A DNA stretch of 9,672 nt from Chitinophagaceae bacterium UBA2789 (GTDB lineage: Bacteria > Bacteroidota > Bacteroidia > Chitinophagales > Chitinophagaceae): NCBI GenBank assembly GCA_002352145.1, contig DEHX01000026.1, forward strand, positions 4,933-14,604, given 5' to 3'. Positions 1-7,444 of the stretch are shown in pieces (the first letter of the stretch is position 1; every line of letters starts with the position of its first letter). The translations under genes and the position numbers were made by a program. A model generated the notes under the pieces. That model did not search any database, was not told the DNA's origin, and saw only the letters and a list, made by a program, of their open reading frames with translations.

Positions 1-1844
1 TACAAAACATCATTCTCGTATGCATAAATCCGGGAATTGTAACCATCTGTTTCAAAGTACTGCAATCGCACAATACCTGAATAGGGCTTCATCATGGGTT
101 TATAACCAACATCTACAAAACCCAGGAAGCCTTTTTCATTGTTGTTGCCTTTTTTATCATACCAAAGCATTTCAGCCCGGCTTCTGAGCGTCAGGAATTG
201 ATTAGGTTTAAAACTTACCTGTGTCCGCCAGTTTTGCCTTGGCAAAAACACCAGAAAATTCGTAACGGTTGAATTGGCAGATTGATTAGCTTGTTTGGAC
301 TCATACCGGAAGCGGCTATAAATCTCCGTTTGTTTGTTGGGTGTATAAGTTACCTGTGTCAAAAAATCCTTGCCGTTGCTGGGCGCATCTACCAGGTATT
401 TCAGCCAGGGAAATTTAAAAACATCCGCATAGGCATCAATCCGCCAGCCGGCCGCAGGTCTTATTGCTGCTCCGATATAAAACCCTGTTTCATTAGTTGG
501 ATAAGTGTTCTCAGTAAATGCATTACCGTTTACCGCCTGGTAACCAGCAGCGATTGTACGCTGCACCACCGAAATATCTATTTTGGGATCAACGCTTACC
601 AATAATCCATTGACAAATGCTTTGTCAAAATTTTTATCCGCTGCTGCTTCACCAAAAAAATGCAGGTTCTTATATGTGTAACTATAATCAACACTGAAGT
701 TGTGCCATGTATCACCGCTTATTGCATAGAGGTTATAGGGCTCATCTCTTTTTTGAACCGGTGATGAAAAACGATAATAAACACCGTTCACTCCTACCTG
801 CCAGCGATTGGTTTTGAAAGTAAGATTTCCCCCAAAGGTGGATTGTGTCAGTTTATTCCTGTCAGCCAGTTCACTTTCTGTACGGTGAAAACCGGAAGTA
901 AGAAATGACGAGATAAAATCTTCATTGTTCACGGTATCTGCAACGAAGTTGGCGCTGAGTTTACGAACAGATCCAAAAGCTGTTGCCTCCATTTTTCCTT
1001 TCCTTACTGTAATCCCAGCACCCCTGTGAAAATAAAACTCACCGGCCGAACTATAGGGCCTCAGGATGGCAGATTGCCGCTTCACTCCCATCACATCCAC
1101 ACTTTTTTTAAAGGCAAGGCTTTGCCAATGAATTAAACCTTGACCCATGTTAACAGTAAAATCTCCTAGTGCCAGCGACTGAATAGCACCTATCTTTCTT
1201 GCAAACAGATGAAAGGAGTAAAAGTCAAAACCCTTGCTTTGTTTGCCTTTAAAAAATTGCTCCCCTGCATCTTTATCGCCTGCGATGCCGAACTGCAATA
1301 AATTTTTGTAATTGTACCGATGCCGGAAAAAAATCCGTTGAGGGCTTCCCAGATATTTTGTTCCGCTTGTCGATTTATCAAAACCCCGGGACTTTTCAAG
1401 CACCTGTGAAATTCGAAACAAAAAACTATGCTCTCCGTCCTTAAATCGTTTACCCGCCTCTTCAGCTAATGATATTGGAGCTGTTGCTGAAATAAAAGGT
1501 AATATTCTTTTAATGGTTGCTACATCCCACGCCGGCACGGCCTGCAATTCATACACACTAATAAATTTTCCGAATAAGTTGCGGTAGCTGATAAGGTTCG
1601 CAATTTGTAAATCTGTAATTATCCGGAGTTGTTTTAATTCTTCCGCTTCAGCACTATTTATGTTTAATGGATTTTTTCTGAACTGTTCCATATCCTGCAG
1701 CCAGGCATCGTCTTCCGTTTCCCCCTGGTCCACATCGGTTTGGTTTTCGAGTTGCTGTTCTGTTGCCGGGGGAATTTCCTGTCCATAAAGAACAGAACAG
1801 CCATGCGCAAAAACAATTATCGATATGATAATATAATTTTTCAC
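1..1844 (-). CDS. Secreted helix-hairpin-helix (ComEA-like) protein with beta-barrel-like body, 3' end outside window
   Basis: The frame is open from a GTG at 1844-1842 to the left edge (614 codons plus two bases), so the C-terminus is missing. Residues 1-22 are a signal peptide (MKNYIIISIIVFAHGCSVLYG, then Gln). Residues 23-57 are an acidic linker. Residues 58-118 match the twin helix-hairpin-helix unit of ComEA: NPLNIN, then SAEAEEL, a SYRNLFGKF turn and a closing RILPFI. Both hairpins lack the usual Gly-x-Gly (RIITD at 74-78, PAWDV at 103-108), so DNA binding is doubtful. From about residue 135 onward the protein is a long series of short alternating strands rich in Tyr, Phe and Trp with polar turns, as in an outer-membrane beta barrel. 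It matches the Bacteroidota family usually labelled 'helix-hairpin-helix domain-containing protein', whose function I do not know to be established. The GTG overlaps the stop of the upstream barrel gene by four bases, which suggests translational coupling. No better start exists: the signal peptide begins at this GTG and no in-frame ATG precedes it closely. Confidence 0.82.
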   Translation of the reverse strand, partial: MKNYIIISIIVFAHGCSVLYGQEIPPATEQQLENQTDVDQGETEDDAWLQDMEQFRKNPLNINSAEAEELKQLRIITDLQIANLISYRNLFGKFISVYELQAVPAWDVATIKRILPFISATAPISLAEEAGKRFKDGEHSFLFRISQVLEKSRGFDKSTSGTKYLGSPQRIFFRHRYNYKNLLQFGIAGDKDAGEQFFKGKQSKGFDFYSFHLFARKIGAIQSLALGDFTVNMGQGLIHWQSLAFKKSVDVMGVKRQSAILRPYSSAGEFYFHRGAGITVRKGKMEATAFGSVRKLSANFVADTVNNEDFISSFLTSGFHRTESELADRNKLTQSTFGGNLTFKTNRWQVGVNGVYYRFSSPVQKRDEPYNLYAISGDTWHNFSVDYSYTYKNLHFFGEAAADKNFDKAFVNGLLVSVDPKIDISVVQRTIAAGYQAVNGNAFTENTYPTNETGFYIGAAIRPAAGWRIDAYADVFKFPWLKYLVDAPSNGKDFLTQVTYTPNKQTEIYSRFRYESKQANQSANSTVTNFLVFLPRQNWRTQVSFKPNQFLTLRSRAEMLWYDKKGNNNEKGFLGFVDVGYKPMMKPYSGIVRLQYFETDGYNSRIYAYENDVL

Positions 1845-2662
1845 TCCTGCTGTTTCTTTAGATCAAACACTAACATCAGCCCCGGTGTAATACCCAACTG
1901 CGGATGGTAATTACTGGTAATATCAATTCGCACTGCATTTAAACGTATGCCGACACCGGCCCAAACGATTGATGCAGCAGAAGACATCCCGGCCCTCACC
2001 TGCAGCTGCGGAATAAACCGGTATTGAAACCCTGCATTAACATTTATGGGTTGATTCTCCTCCTTCTCTACTTCGGCACTGAGCAGCAATTTTTCGGAAG
2101 CTTCATACCCCAAACCAAATGAATAAACAGAGGGGAGCTTCTCCTGGTCTTTTCCAAATTTTCCTCCAACAGGATTATTAACCTGTACACCTGCATGCAG
2201 TTTATCAGTGATGTGCAAAATAGTTCCCAGTTCAAAACTAACCGCCGATGCCTCACCATAGCCGCTTATTCGAATACCGTTGTAATTAAACTGAGCACCT
2301 ATATCCACTTTTTTTCCAAGGCTGCGGGCATAGGCAAGCCCAATTTGTGTTTCATTGTAATCAGTAAAGCCAGCATAGGAAGCCTTTAATCCAAAGTTTC
2401 CCGAACCCGTCGGCAATGCCGCCACAGCCAAATAATTGTTTAGTTCGCTGAGCATAAACCGTCTTTCTCCAAATAGTCCGGCTGAAAAATTTTTTATCCC
2501 GGCCAGTGAAGCCTGGTTATTCGTGAAAGAAAAAACATCGGTGTGACCGGAGCTATAAACGCCAAAACCGGTGTAAGGTGAGAGGAGCGGATTTTGCAAT
2601 GTTTGTGCCCTGACTGAAAAGGGCACAACTAGACATAAGACGATTCTGATGAATTTTCTCAA
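1841..2662 (-). CDS. Small outer-membrane beta-barrel protein, PorV/PorQ-like
   Basis: The 273-residue product has a signal peptide of about 19 residues (MRKFIRIVLCLVVPFSVRA) followed by Gln. The mature part has a PYTGFGVYSSG segment, then FSFTNNQASLAG (the 'NPAxLA'-style segment of the FadL/PorV group), then about ten amphipathic strand pairs, and ends in a strand (GLMLVFDL). Size and pattern resemble PorV/PorQ-type barrels, which sit in the outer membrane and often shuttle or anchor secreted proteins. It does not show the N-terminal motif of PorP/SprF. The start codon is TTG: an in-frame TAA lies four codons upstream, no in-frame ATG occurs before the mature region, and the signal peptide begins exactly at this TTG. 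It is the first gene of the minus-strand operon and overlaps the HhH-barrel gene by four bases. The pairing suggests the two act together at the outer membrane (inference). The exact subfamily is uncertain; that it is an exported barrel is fairly sure. Confidence 0.78.
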   Translation of the reverse strand: MRKFIRIVLCLVVPFSVRAQTLQNPLLSPYTGFGVYSSGHTDVFSFTNNQASLAGIKNFSAGLFGERRFMLSELNNYLAVAALPTGSGNFGLKASYAGFTDYNETQIGLAYARSLGKKVDIGAQFNYNGIRISGYGEASAVSFELGTILHITDKLHAGVQVNNPVGGKFGKDQEKLPSVYSFGLGYEASEKLLLSAEVEKEENQPINVNAGFQYRFIPQLQVRAGMSSAASIVWAGVGIRLNAVRIDITSNYHPQLGITPGLMLVFDLKKQQE

Positions 2663-2682
2663 AGCGGATAATGTTTATAGGA

Positions 2683-2713
2683 GAAAGTTACAATCCGGTT
2701 TTTTTTCTGCAAA
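2683..2713 (-). promoter_or_regulatory. Bacteroidota-type promoter for the minus-strand operon
   Basis: Read on the minus strand, TTTG (2713-2710) is followed after exactly 19 bases by TAACTTTC (2690-2683). This matches the Bacteroidota consensus TTTG, 19-21 bases, TAnnTTTG, with one mismatch at the last base of the -7 box. The start codon is about 20 bases further on, at 2662, so the transcript leader would be short. The spacing match is the strongest argument; no start-site data are available. Confidence 0.5.
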
Positions 2714-2755
2714 ATAAAAAGATACCATTGCGATGGATAGCACAGTTGCCATTGC

Positions 2756-2763
2756 TACCTTTG
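2756..2763 (+). promoter_or_regulatory. -7 box (TAccTTTG) for folD-queE
   Basis: The box is a perfect TAnnTTTG four bases before the folD ATG. Transcription would then begin at or next to the start codon, giving a leaderless or almost leaderless mRNA. A TTG at 2728-2730 is the nearest -33 candidate, but its 25-base spacing is longer than usual, so the upstream half is weak. Confidence 0.45.
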
Positions 2764-2767
2764 CGTC

Positions 2768-3643
2768 ATGCAAATTTTAGACGGGAAAAAAGCAGCACAA
2801 GCCATTAAAGATGAGCTGAAAATAGATGTAGCCCAACTGGCTGCAGAAGGGAAAAAAATACCACACCTGGCAGCAATACTCGTTGGCAACAACGGCGCCA
2901 GTGAAACTTATGTAGGCGCCAAAGTAAAAGCCTGTGAAGAAGTAGGATTCCGGTCTACATTGGTACGACTGGATGAAAATATATCGGAAAACAAATTACT
3001 GGATGAGATACGGTTGCTCAATACAGACCCTGATGTGGATGGCATCCTAGTACAATTACCATTACCAAAACATATAAGCGATGAAGAAGTGATCAATGCC
3101 ATTGATCCGGATAAGGATGTGGATGGTTTTCACCCGGTGAATGTGGGCTATATGCTGCAGGGCCTTCCCACTTTTGTTCCGGCTACACCGCATGGTATTA
3201 TGTTGCTGCTTCAGCATTATAAAATTGAAACTGCCGGTAAACATGCCGTTGTCGTTGGGCGCAGCAATATTGTCGGCAGACCCATGAGTGTTTTATTAAG
3301 CAGCAATACCAATCCGGGCAACTGCACGGTTACTGTATGCCATTCCAAAACAAATAACATAAAAGAGTTTTGTTTACAGGCCGATATTATTGTTGCTGCA
3401 CTCGGTAAACCTGAATTTGTAACCGCAGATATGGTAAAAGAAGGCGCAGTAGTTATTGATGTAGGCATAACAAGAATGGAAGACCCGACAAAAAAAAGCG
3501 GCTTCAAGCTGAAAGGCGATGTGGAATTTGATACTGTTGCGCCTAAATGTTCCTGGATAACACCAGTACCCGGTGGTGTTGGGCCAATGACCATTGCTGC
3601 ATTGATGAAGAACACATATAAATCCTGCATGCAGAAAAACTAA
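2768..3643 (+). CDS. folD: Bifunctional methylenetetrahydrofolate dehydrogenase / methenyltetrahydrofolate cyclohydrolase
   Basis: FolD is a cytosolic enzyme that oxidises 5,10-methylene-THF to methenyl-THF with NADP+ and hydrolyses that to 10-formyl-THF, supplying one-carbon units for purine and formyl-Met synthesis. The 291-residue length is normal for the family. Signature segments run in order: GASETYVGAKVKACEEVG with Tyr48 and Lys52 (the catalytic lysine region), DGILVQLPLPKH (about 91-102), DKDVDGFHPVNVG (115-127), TPHGI (140-144), the NADP-binding VVGRSNIVGRP (162-172), and PVPGGVGPMTIA near 266-277. No key segment is missing. The ATG is the only sensible start, since the N-terminal MQILDGKKAA is the usual FolD beginning. 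It is followed directly by queE with no spacer (TAA then ATG), so the two are almost certainly co-transcribed. It diverges from the minus-strand outer-membrane operon. Confidence 0.97.
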   Translation: MQILDGKKAAQAIKDELKIDVAQLAAEGKKIPHLAAILVGNNGASETYVGAKVKACEEVGFRSTLVRLDENISENKLLDEIRLLNTDPDVDGILVQLPLPKHISDEEVINAIDPDKDVDGFHPVNVGYMLQGLPTFVPATPHGIMLLLQHYKIETAGKHAVVVGRSNIVGRPMSVLLSSNTNPGNCTVTVCHSKTNNIKEFCLQADIIVAALGKPEFVTADMVKEGAVVIDVGITRMEDPTKKSGFKLKGDVEFDTVAPKCSWITPVPGGVGPMTIAALMKNTYKSCMQKN

Positions 3644-4273
3644 ATGGCAGAAACAATCACAAATAATATCAGTACGGCGACTCTTCCGGTAATGGAACAT
3701 TTCTATACCATACAGGGAGAAGGCTATCACCAGGGGAGAGCAGCTTATTTTATCCGGCTGGGGGGTTGTGATGTGGGTTGTGTGTGGTGTGATGTAAAAG
3801 AAAGCTGGGATGCTTCCAAACATCCCTTACTAAAAATTGAAGACCTGGTAACTGCCGTAAAAAAAACACCGGCTGAATTAGTGGTCATCACCGGGGGTGA
3901 ACCTTTGATGCATAACCTCGATGAACTAACAGATCAATTACAGGAGGCCGGTTTTAAAACAAATATTGAAACATCCGGCTCTCATCCGCTAAGCGGCTTG
4001 TGGGACTGGATCTGTCTTTCTCCTAAAAAATTCAAAGCGCCGCTGGAGCCGATACTGCATGTGGCCAATGAACTAAAAGTAATCATCTACCATAAATCAG
4101 ATTTTGAATGGGCGGAGAAATATGCTGCCCTTGTTTCACCGCATTGTAAGCTTTACCTGCAGCCAGAGTGGGACAAAGCCCCAGAAATGACGTCTGCCAT
4201 CATCAACTATATTTTGGATAACCCGCAATGGGAACTTTCACTGCAAATCCATAAGTACATCAATGTACCTTAA
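3644..4273 (+). CDS. queE: 7-carboxy-7-deazaguanine synthase (radical SAM)
   Basis: QueE converts 6-carboxy-tetrahydropterin to 7-carboxy-7-deazaguanine in the pathway to preQ0 and the tRNA base queuosine, using S-adenosylmethionine and a 4Fe-4S cluster. The 209-residue product carries FYTIQGEGYHQGRAAYFIRL (about 20-39), then the cluster motif Cys42-x3-Cys46-x2-Cys49 followed by DVKESWD, the SAM-binding TGGEP at 83-87, and TNIETSG at 106-112. The spacing CxxxCxxC is the classic radical SAM form. The C-terminal LQIHKYINVP is typical of the family. An internal ATG at 3692 (MEHFYTIQ) could also serve as start, but the one at 3644 abuts the folD stop and fits coupled translation. No other queuosine gene is visible here, so the rest of the pathway must be elsewhere. 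Confidence 0.95.
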   Translation: MAETITNNISTATLPVMEHFYTIQGEGYHQGRAAYFIRLGGCDVGCVWCDVKESWDASKHPLLKIEDLVTAVKKTPAELVVITGGEPLMHNLDELTDQLQEAGFKTNIETSGSHPLSGLWDWICLSPKKFKAPLEPILHVANELKVIIYHKSDFEWAEKYAALVSPHCKLYLQPEWDKAPEMTSAIINYILDNPQWELSLQIHKYINVP

Positions 4274-4355
4274 GCAACGTTTTGTTTAACAATTTCTTCC
4301 AGTGAAAGGAATAAATTCTTTTTAGCTTCGTTATTCGCTAATACAAATCCATTCG

Positions 4356-6269
4356 ATGAAGAAACTGTTGCTTTTCATTTTACTTTTTTCAGCTATAACG
4401 GCTTTGGCGCAACCTTATGACCCAACAAAAGTTAATAAGAAAGCTGTAGGCTATTACAACCAGGCGCAAGAAAGGGCAGTTGAAGAAAATTATATAAGTG
4501 CAGCAGGCCTTTTGCAAAAAGCCATCGAAACGGATAAAAATTATGTGGATGCCTACCTGGCACTGGGATCCGTTTACGGCATATTAAAAAACTATAAAAG
4601 CAGCACTGCCAATTTTGAAAAAGCATTTGCCGTCGATTCCAACTATACGATAGATTACAAATACACCTACTCTATCCATTTAGCCGGTTTGGGTGAATTT
4701 AAAAAAGCCCTTGCTGCCATTGAAGAATATCTGCAAAAAAGAGCACCGAAGAACCCTTCCGTTTTTGAAAAAGTGGACAAGTATAAAAAATCGTTTCAGT
4801 TTGCGGTGGACTATGAAAAAAATAACCCGGAAAAAAATTATGTTTTCGCTCCGCAAAATGCAGGTCCGGGTGTAAACAGTGCAGAAAATGAATACTGGCC
4901 GGCGCTGAGCTTTGATGGAAAAGAATTGGTATTCACCCGGCGATTGCAAAATATCAATGAAGATTTTTTTTACAGCAAAGCAGCAGATGACAACTGGTCG
5001 GCTGCCAGACCATTGGAAGGAAATGTAAATACACCCCAAAGCGAAGCTGCACAAAAAATTTCTGCAGACGGGGACTGGATGGTTTTTACTGCCAATAACA
5101 GAAGGGACGGCTTTGGCAATTATGATCTCTATATCTCTTATAAAACAACATTAGGCTGGAGTACTGCTGAAAACCTGGGGGCAACAGTCAATTCTGAACA
5201 GTGGGATTCGCAACCTTGCCTGTCGCCGGATAAAAAAGATCTCTATTTTGCCAGTCGCCGCTTCGGTGGCTTTGGCGGCATTGATATTTATGTTTGTCGT
5301 TTACTGCCCAATGGCCGGTGGAGTGAACCGGAAAACCTGGGAGCCGGCATCAATACGGCAGGTGATGACCAGTGCCCTTTCATTCATGCAGATAATCAAA
5401 CATTGTACTTTACATCAAATGGCTGGCAGGGATATGGCGGTAATGATTTGTTTGTAGCCCGCAAAGGATATGGCGGCAGTTGGAGTAAACCGTTGAATCT
5501 TGGCTATCCTATCAATACAATTGATGATGAAGGAACATTATTTATTACTGCCGATGGAAAGACAGCATACTATGCCAGCGACAGAAGTGATTCCAAAGGC
5601 GGGTTGGATATTTACAGTTTTGAATTAAGACAGGATATCAGACCGGCAAAAACACTTTGGGTAAAAGGGAGAGTAACAGATAAAAAGACCGGGTATGGCT
5701 TACTTTCTCTTGTTGAACTAACTGACCTTGCCACAAAACAAACCATCAATCTTGTGGCAACAGATAAAAATGGACATTACTTCATGACCTTGCCGGTAGG
5801 CAAAGATTATGCGTTTAGTGTCAATCAAAAAGGTTACCTGTTTTATTCAGACAATTTCCTGATGGCAGGCCTTTCGCCGGATTCAACTTATGAAAAGAAC
5901 ATTGCTTTACAGCCAATCGAGGTAAATGCAAGCATCATTCTAAAAAATGTGTTCTTTGACGTTAATAAGTTTGACCTTAAACCCGAATCACAGGTAGAAC
6001 TGGATAAACTGGTTCAGTTATTACTGGAAAATCCCTCTTTAAAAATCGAGATCAGCGGCCATACAGATAATGTGGGTAAACCGGCTGATAATCTCACGTT
6101 GAGTAATAACCGGGCAAAAGCAGTGGTCACCTACCTTTTAAGCAAAAACATTCCTGCCCCCAGATTGGTCGCCAAAGGTTACGGCGAAACAAAACCTGTA
6201 GCTGATAACAAAACAGAAGACGGAAGAGCACTCAACCGGCGTACAGAAATGAAAGTCATCAGTCAGTAG
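4356..6269 (+). CDS. PorE-like OmpA-family protein (TPR, PD40 propeller, carboxypeptidase-regulatory, OmpA domains)
   Basis: The 637-residue product has a signal peptide at 1-18 (MKKLLLFILLFSAITALA, then Gln19). TPR-like helices span about 30-130. Five PD40/WD40-like blades follow (about 180-425), each with a 'SxDGxxLxF' strand and a GFGNYDLY / GFGGIDIY / GYGGNDLF / GGLDIY motif, linked by W-S-x-P-x-NLG-x-x-IN segments. A carboxypeptidase-regulatory-like beta domain covers about 435-520. The OmpA peptidoglycan-binding domain is at about 527-635, with FFDVNKFDL, SGHTDNVG (Asp571) and LSNNRAKAV (Arg586). These two residues match the diaminopimelate-binding pair of OmpA-type domains, so it is likely periplasmic and bound to peptidoglycan. 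The domain order equals that of PorE (PG1058), a T9SS component of Porphyromonas gingivalis. Bacteroidota carry several paralogues of this shape, so orthology is not proven. It is 43 bases before dprA, and a T9SS cargo gene follows in the same run. Confidence 0.9.
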   Translation: MKKLLLFILLFSAITALAQPYDPTKVNKKAVGYYNQAQERAVEENYISAAGLLQKAIETDKNYVDAYLALGSVYGILKNYKSSTANFEKAFAVDSNYTIDYKYTYSIHLAGLGEFKKALAAIEEYLQKRAPKNPSVFEKVDKYKKSFQFAVDYEKNNPEKNYVFAPQNAGPGVNSAENEYWPALSFDGKELVFTRRLQNINEDFFYSKAADDNWSAARPLEGNVNTPQSEAAQKISADGDWMVFTANNRRDGFGNYDLYISYKTTLGWSTAENLGATVNSEQWDSQPCLSPDKKDLYFASRRFGGFGGIDIYVCRLLPNGRWSEPENLGAGINTAGDDQCPFIHADNQTLYFTSNGWQGYGGNDLFVARKGYGGSWSKPLNLGYPINTIDDEGTLFITADGKTAYYASDRSDSKGGLDIYSFELRQDIRPAKTLWVKGRVTDKKTGYGLLSLVELTDLATKQTINLVATDKNGHYFMTLPVGKDYAFSVNQKGYLFYSDNFLMAGLSPDSTYEKNIALQPIEVNASIILKNVFFDVNKFDLKPESQVELDKLVQLLLENPSLKIEISGHTDNVGKPADNLTLSNNRAKAVVTYLLSKNIPAPRLVAKGYGETKPVADNKTEDGRALNRRTEMKVISQ

Positions 6270-6286
6270 TTATCAGCCGTTCAACT

Positions 6287-6294
6287 TATATTTG
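6287..6294 (+). promoter_or_regulatory. Possible -7 box (TAtaTTTG) for dprA and the cargo gene
   Basis: The box is a perfect TAnnTTTG 18 bases before the dprA ATG at 6313, in the short gap after the porE-like gene. No TTTG element lies at the proper distance upstream, so it may be a weak internal promoter or chance. Confidence 0.3.
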
Positions 6295-6312
6295 AATGTT
6301 ACGACTGAAACC

Positions 6313-7413
6313 ATGAAACCTGACCTTCTTTACCAGATTGCCTTATCCCTTGTGCCTAACATTGGCCCCGTTCAGGCAAAAATTTTATTGCAGCATTGCG
6401 AGGCTGAAGAAATCTTTCACGCCAAAAAATCATTTCTTGAAAACATTGAAGGCATAGGCCCCGTAAGGGCAGCTTCCATTATCTCATATAAAGATTTTAC
6501 AGCTGCGGAAGAAGAAATAAAGTTCATTGAGAAGTACAAAATCAAACCACTTTTCATTTCCGATCCCGGCTACCCGCAGCGTTTACTAAACTGTTACGAC
6601 TCTCCCACCCTATTATATTACAAGGGAGAAGCTGATCTGAATGCTTCCCGGATTATCGCTATTATTGGTACCCGAAGCCATACGGAGTATGCGAGACAAG
6701 TAACAGAAAAAATAGTAAAAGAACTGTCAGAAGAAAATGTCACGATAATCAGCGGCTTAGCTTACGGTGTTGATGCCATTGCACATAAAGCTGCCTTAAA
6801 AAATAATCTTCCCACGATTGGTGTACTGGCGCATGGACTTGACCAGGTTTACCCTCCGGACCATACGGGACTAGCCAAAGACATGGTGAAAAATAACGGA
6901 GGATTGCTGACTGAGTTCAGAAGTAAAACAAAACCTGACAAACATAATTTTCCGACAAGAAACCGCATCGTAGCCGGCATGAGTGATGCTACTATTGTAA
7001 TCGAAACAGGTATTAAAGGTGGCAGCATGATTACAGCAGAAATGGCGAACAGTTACAACAAAGACGTTTTTGCCATACCCGGGAAAATTACTGATAGTAA
7101 AAGTGCCGGTTGCAATTACCTGATCAAAAACAATAAAGCCATTTTATTAACTGACACAGCAGAGTTATTGCAATTGATGGGCTGGCAGCAGGCCAGGAAA
7201 AAAGAAAGGAAAGTTCAGCGGGAAATATTTATTGAACTCAGCAAAGATGAAAAAACAATCATTGATATTCTAAAACAGAAAGACAATGTACATATTGATG
7301 AGATCAATATCCTGAGCGGCATCAGCAGCAGTGCGATTGCCGCTGCCATTCTTAGCTTAGAATTACAAAATGTGATACTATCTTTACCGGGCAAATTATA
7401 CAAGCTTGCATAA
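6313..7413 (+). CDS. dprA: DNA processing protein DprA
   Basis: DprA is a cytosolic protein that protects incoming single-stranded DNA and loads RecA on it during natural transformation. The 366-residue product has an N-terminal helix-hairpin-helix/SAM-like part with two hairpins (PNIGPV at 15-20, EGIGPV at 46-51). A Rossmann-type DprA core follows, with IIGTRSHTEY (118-126), SGLAYGVDAIAHKAAL (147-162), GVLAHGLDQVYPPDH (170-184), FPTRNRIVAGMSDA (213-226) and KGGSMITAEMAN (235-246). A C-terminal winged helix (about 310-366) ends in LPGKLYKLA. All core motifs are intact. I chose the ATG at 6313. A TTG at 6292 in frame would add seven unrelated residues and overlaps a TAnnTTTG box, so it is less likely. 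DprA is found in many bacteria not known to be competent, so its presence alone does not prove transformation. Confidence 0.95.
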   Translation: MKPDLLYQIALSLVPNIGPVQAKILLQHCEAEEIFHAKKSFLENIEGIGPVRAASIISYKDFTAAEEEIKFIEKYKIKPLFISDPGYPQRLLNCYDSPTLLYYKGEADLNASRIIAIIGTRSHTEYARQVTEKIVKELSEENVTIISGLAYGVDAIAHKAALKNNLPTIGVLAHGLDQVYPPDHTGLAKDMVKNNGGLLTEFRSKTKPDKHNFPTRNRIVAGMSDATIVIETGIKGGSMITAEMANSYNKDVFAIPGKITDSKSAGCNYLIKNNKAILLTDTAELLQLMGWQQARKKERKVQREIFIELSKDEKTIIDILKQKDNVHIDEINILSGISSSAIAAAILSLELQNVILSLPGKLYKLA

Positions 7414-7444
7414 CCCGCAGCAAGACAAAACAGCTGACCTGGCC

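Noticed and set aside
282..605. Plus-strand open frame of 107 codons
   Set aside because: It is antisense to the continuous HhH-barrel frame and has no domain or promoter of its own.
3217..3823. Long open frames on the minus strand opposite folD and queE (up to 149 codons)
   Set aside because: They lie wholly opposite genes with strong family motifs, show no recognisable domain, and are expected from codon bias.
4303..4324. A 9-base-pair AT-rich hairpin (loop TAAA, two G-U pairs) in the gap after queE
   Set aside because: It has only one G-C pair and no T-run after it, so it is too weak to call a terminator. The rest of the 4274-4355 gap holds no clear promoter; TAGCTTCG at 4323-4330 misses the -7 consensus by one base and has no -33 partner.
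6292..6312. TTG at 6292 as start of dprA
   Set aside because: It overlaps the TAnnTTTG box and adds residues not typical of DprA; the ATG at 6313 begins the normal MKPDLLYQIAL N-terminus.
7406..7444. TTG at 7406 as start of the cargo gene, overlapping dprA
   Set aside because: It would place hydrophilic residues before the signal peptide; the ATG at 7445 starts a standard one.
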